Source: an uncultured Clostridia bacterium
GTDB taxonomy: Bacteria > Bacillota > Clostridia > TANB77 > UBA1234
Reading direction: 5' to 3'
Length of the DNA stretch: 6,111 nt
NCBI GenBank assembly: GCA_947624765.1
Contig: CANQLS010000098.1
Span: forward strand, 1 to 6,111
This document shows positions 5,000-6,111 of this stretch, piece after piece (the stretch's first letter is position 1; every line of letters begins with the position of its first letter). Below the pieces are notes generated by a model that saw only the letters and a program-made list of their open reading frames with translations, did no database searches and was not told the DNA's origin. Made by a program: the position numbers and the translations under genes.

Positions 5000-6111
5000 C
5001 TATAATAATTTTTCCCATTCTCGTATCTTATCTCTTACCTCTGCAGCTTTCTCAAACTCCATTCTCTGTGCATATTGAAGCATTTGAGTTGTAAGCTCTT
5101 CTATAATTTCTTTTGCATCTTTATTTTCCACATTTTCAATATGATATTCTTCTTTAGTTTCTTCAACCATACTTGCTTTAATTTCTTCTCGAATATCTTT
5201 ATGAATAGTCTGTGGAATAATACCATGTTTTTCATTATATTCCATTTGAATTTTTCTTCTACGATTTGTTTCTGAAATCGCTTTTTCCATTGACTCTGTC
5301 AATTCATCTGCATACATAATAACACGACCATTTACATTTCTCGCAGCACGTCCAATAGTTTGAATTAATGAACGCTCACTACGCAAAAATCCTTCCTTGT
5401 CTGCGTCTAAAATAGCAACTAAAGAAACTTCTGGCAAGTCCAAGCCTTCACGAAGAAGATTAATACCAACTAACACATCATACTCACCTTGTCGCAATTC
5501 TTTCAAAATCTTCAAACGTTCCAACGTATCAACATCAGAATGCATATATGTTACTTTAATATTCAAATCTTTCAAATAAGCAGTTAAATCCTCTGCCATC
5601 TTTTTTGTTAACGTAGTAACAAGTACTCTTTCTTTATTTTCCACTGTTTTATAAATTTGCTCTATTAAATCATCTACTTGATTTTCAAGTGGTCTTACTT
5701 CAACCTTTGGATCTAAAAGTCCAGTTGGTCTAATAATCTGTTCTACAACATTTTCTGAATGTTTTGCTTCATAGTCAGCAGGCGTTGCACTAACGAAAAT
5801 CACTTGATTAATCCTATCTTCCCACTCTTCAAATTTCAATGGACGATTATCAAACGCAGATGGAAGTCTAAATCCATACTCCACAAGCGTTTCTTTTCTA
5901 GCTCTATCTCCATTATACATAGCTCTTACCTGTGGAATAGTAACATGCGATTCATCAATCATCAACAAAAAATCTTTTGGAAAATAGTCCATAAGCGTAT
6001 ATGGTGCACTACCTGGAGCTCGTCCACTAATATGTCTTGAATAATTTTCAATACCTTGGCAAAAGCCAGTTTCCTTCATCATTTCCAAGTCAAAATTTGT
6101 TCTTTCTTCTA
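5000..6111 (-). CDS. uvrB: Excinuclease ABC subunit B, C-terminal part, N-terminus beyond window
   Basis: UvrB is the damage-verifying ATPase/helicase of nucleotide excision repair; it receives damaged DNA from UvrA and recruits the UvrC nuclease. The frame stays open to the right edge, giving 369 residues of a usual ~660. The TTG at 6088 is internal, since EERTNFD precedes it in frame as in other UvrB proteins. Visible features in order: the IENYSRH stretch; the Walker B DESH at 5945-5956; FVSATP (motif III); TTLTKKMAEDL; the GINLLREGLDLPEV block; and QTIGRAAR (motif VI), which carries the arginine fingers. The last ~35 residues (EELTTQMLQYAQRM through EKLL) form the C-terminal UVR domain that contacts UvrC. 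The Walker A motif and beta-hairpin are outside the window. Its stop is TAG. The next gene here is an antiporter, whereas uvrA commonly follows uvrB in clostridia. Confidence 0.97.
   Translation of the reverse strand, partial: EERTNFDLEMMKETGFCQGIENYSRHISGRAPGSAPYTLMDYFPKDFLLMIDESHVTIPQVRAMYNGDRARKETLVEYGFRLPSAFDNRPLKFEEWEDRINQVIFVSATPADYEAKHSENVVEQIIRPTGLLDPKVEVRPLENQVDDLIEQIYKTVENKERVLVTTLTKKMAEDLTAYLKDLNIKVTYMHSDVDTLERLKILKELRQGEYDVLVGINLLREGLDLPEVSLVAILDADKEGFLRSERSLIQTIGRAARNVNGRVIMYADELTESMEKAISETNRRRKIQMEYNEKHGIIPQTIHKDIREEIKASMVEETKEEYHIENVENKDAKEIIEELTTQMLQYAQRMEFEKAAEVRDKIREWEKLL

Noticed and set aside
683..5002. Absence of TGA among the five visible stop codons as a sign of codon reassignment
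   Set aside because: Trp is encoded by TGG and no in-frame TGA occurs inside genes. Five stops are too few to infer anything beyond AT-rich stop preference.
4529..5005. A 158-codon plus-strand open frame, and others at 4196-4516 and 762-995
   Set aside because: They are antisense to well-supported genes (antiporter, patatin), lack sensible ribosome binding sites and show no recognisable domains. Antisense to a membrane protein in AT-rich DNA often stays open.
5000..6088. TTG at 6088 as the start of a shorter uvrB
   Set aside because: The frame continues upstream with EERTNFD, which belongs to UvrB, and the helicase N-terminal half must precede it. It is an internal Leu codon.

Overview
The window is a compact, AT-rich stretch of bacterial chromosome. 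All six genes lie on the minus strand and cover almost everything except five short gaps. Low G+C, strong purine-rich Shine-Dalgarno sites (GGAGGA, GAGGTGA, AAGGAG), a sigma-A type promoter and the style of the proteins point to a Bacillota/Clostridia-like organism, possibly a gut clostridium. No species can be named from sequence alone. Trp is read as TGG, so the code is standard. The five visible stop codons are TAA or TAG.

In the direction of transcription (right to left) the layout is as follows. The C-terminal part of uvrB (excinuclease ABC subunit B) enters from the right edge. About 28 nt after it comes a CaCA-family Ca2+/Na+ antiporter. About 32 nt further is an HD-domain protein of unknown function. 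These three look like one transcription unit; no promoter or terminator is visible between them. An 8-bp inverted repeat sits at the antiporter/HD junction. A 72-nt gap then carries the best promoter in the window (TTGACT, 17 nt, TAAAAT), which drives hisS (histidyl-tRNA synthetase). A patatin-like phospholipase follows only 3 nt after hisS, with its ribosome binding site overlapping the hisS stop. A 65-nt gap with an extended -10 promoter precedes gap (glyceraldehyde-3-phosphate dehydrogenase), which runs off the left edge after 205 codons.

Functionally this is mostly housekeeping: DNA repair, cation transport, tRNA charging, lipid hydrolysis and glycolysis, with no clear shared pathway. I see no mobile element, CRISPR array, RNA gene, toxin-antitoxin pair or defence cassette. 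The points worth a second look are modest. The HD protein seems to have lost part of its metal site. The GAPDH looks strikingly like the eukaryotic cytosolic type and has two odd Arg-to-Ser changes near its N-terminus. hisS has almost no leader and is tightly coupled to a lipase gene. Two gene starts are better placed slightly downstream of the longest ORF.
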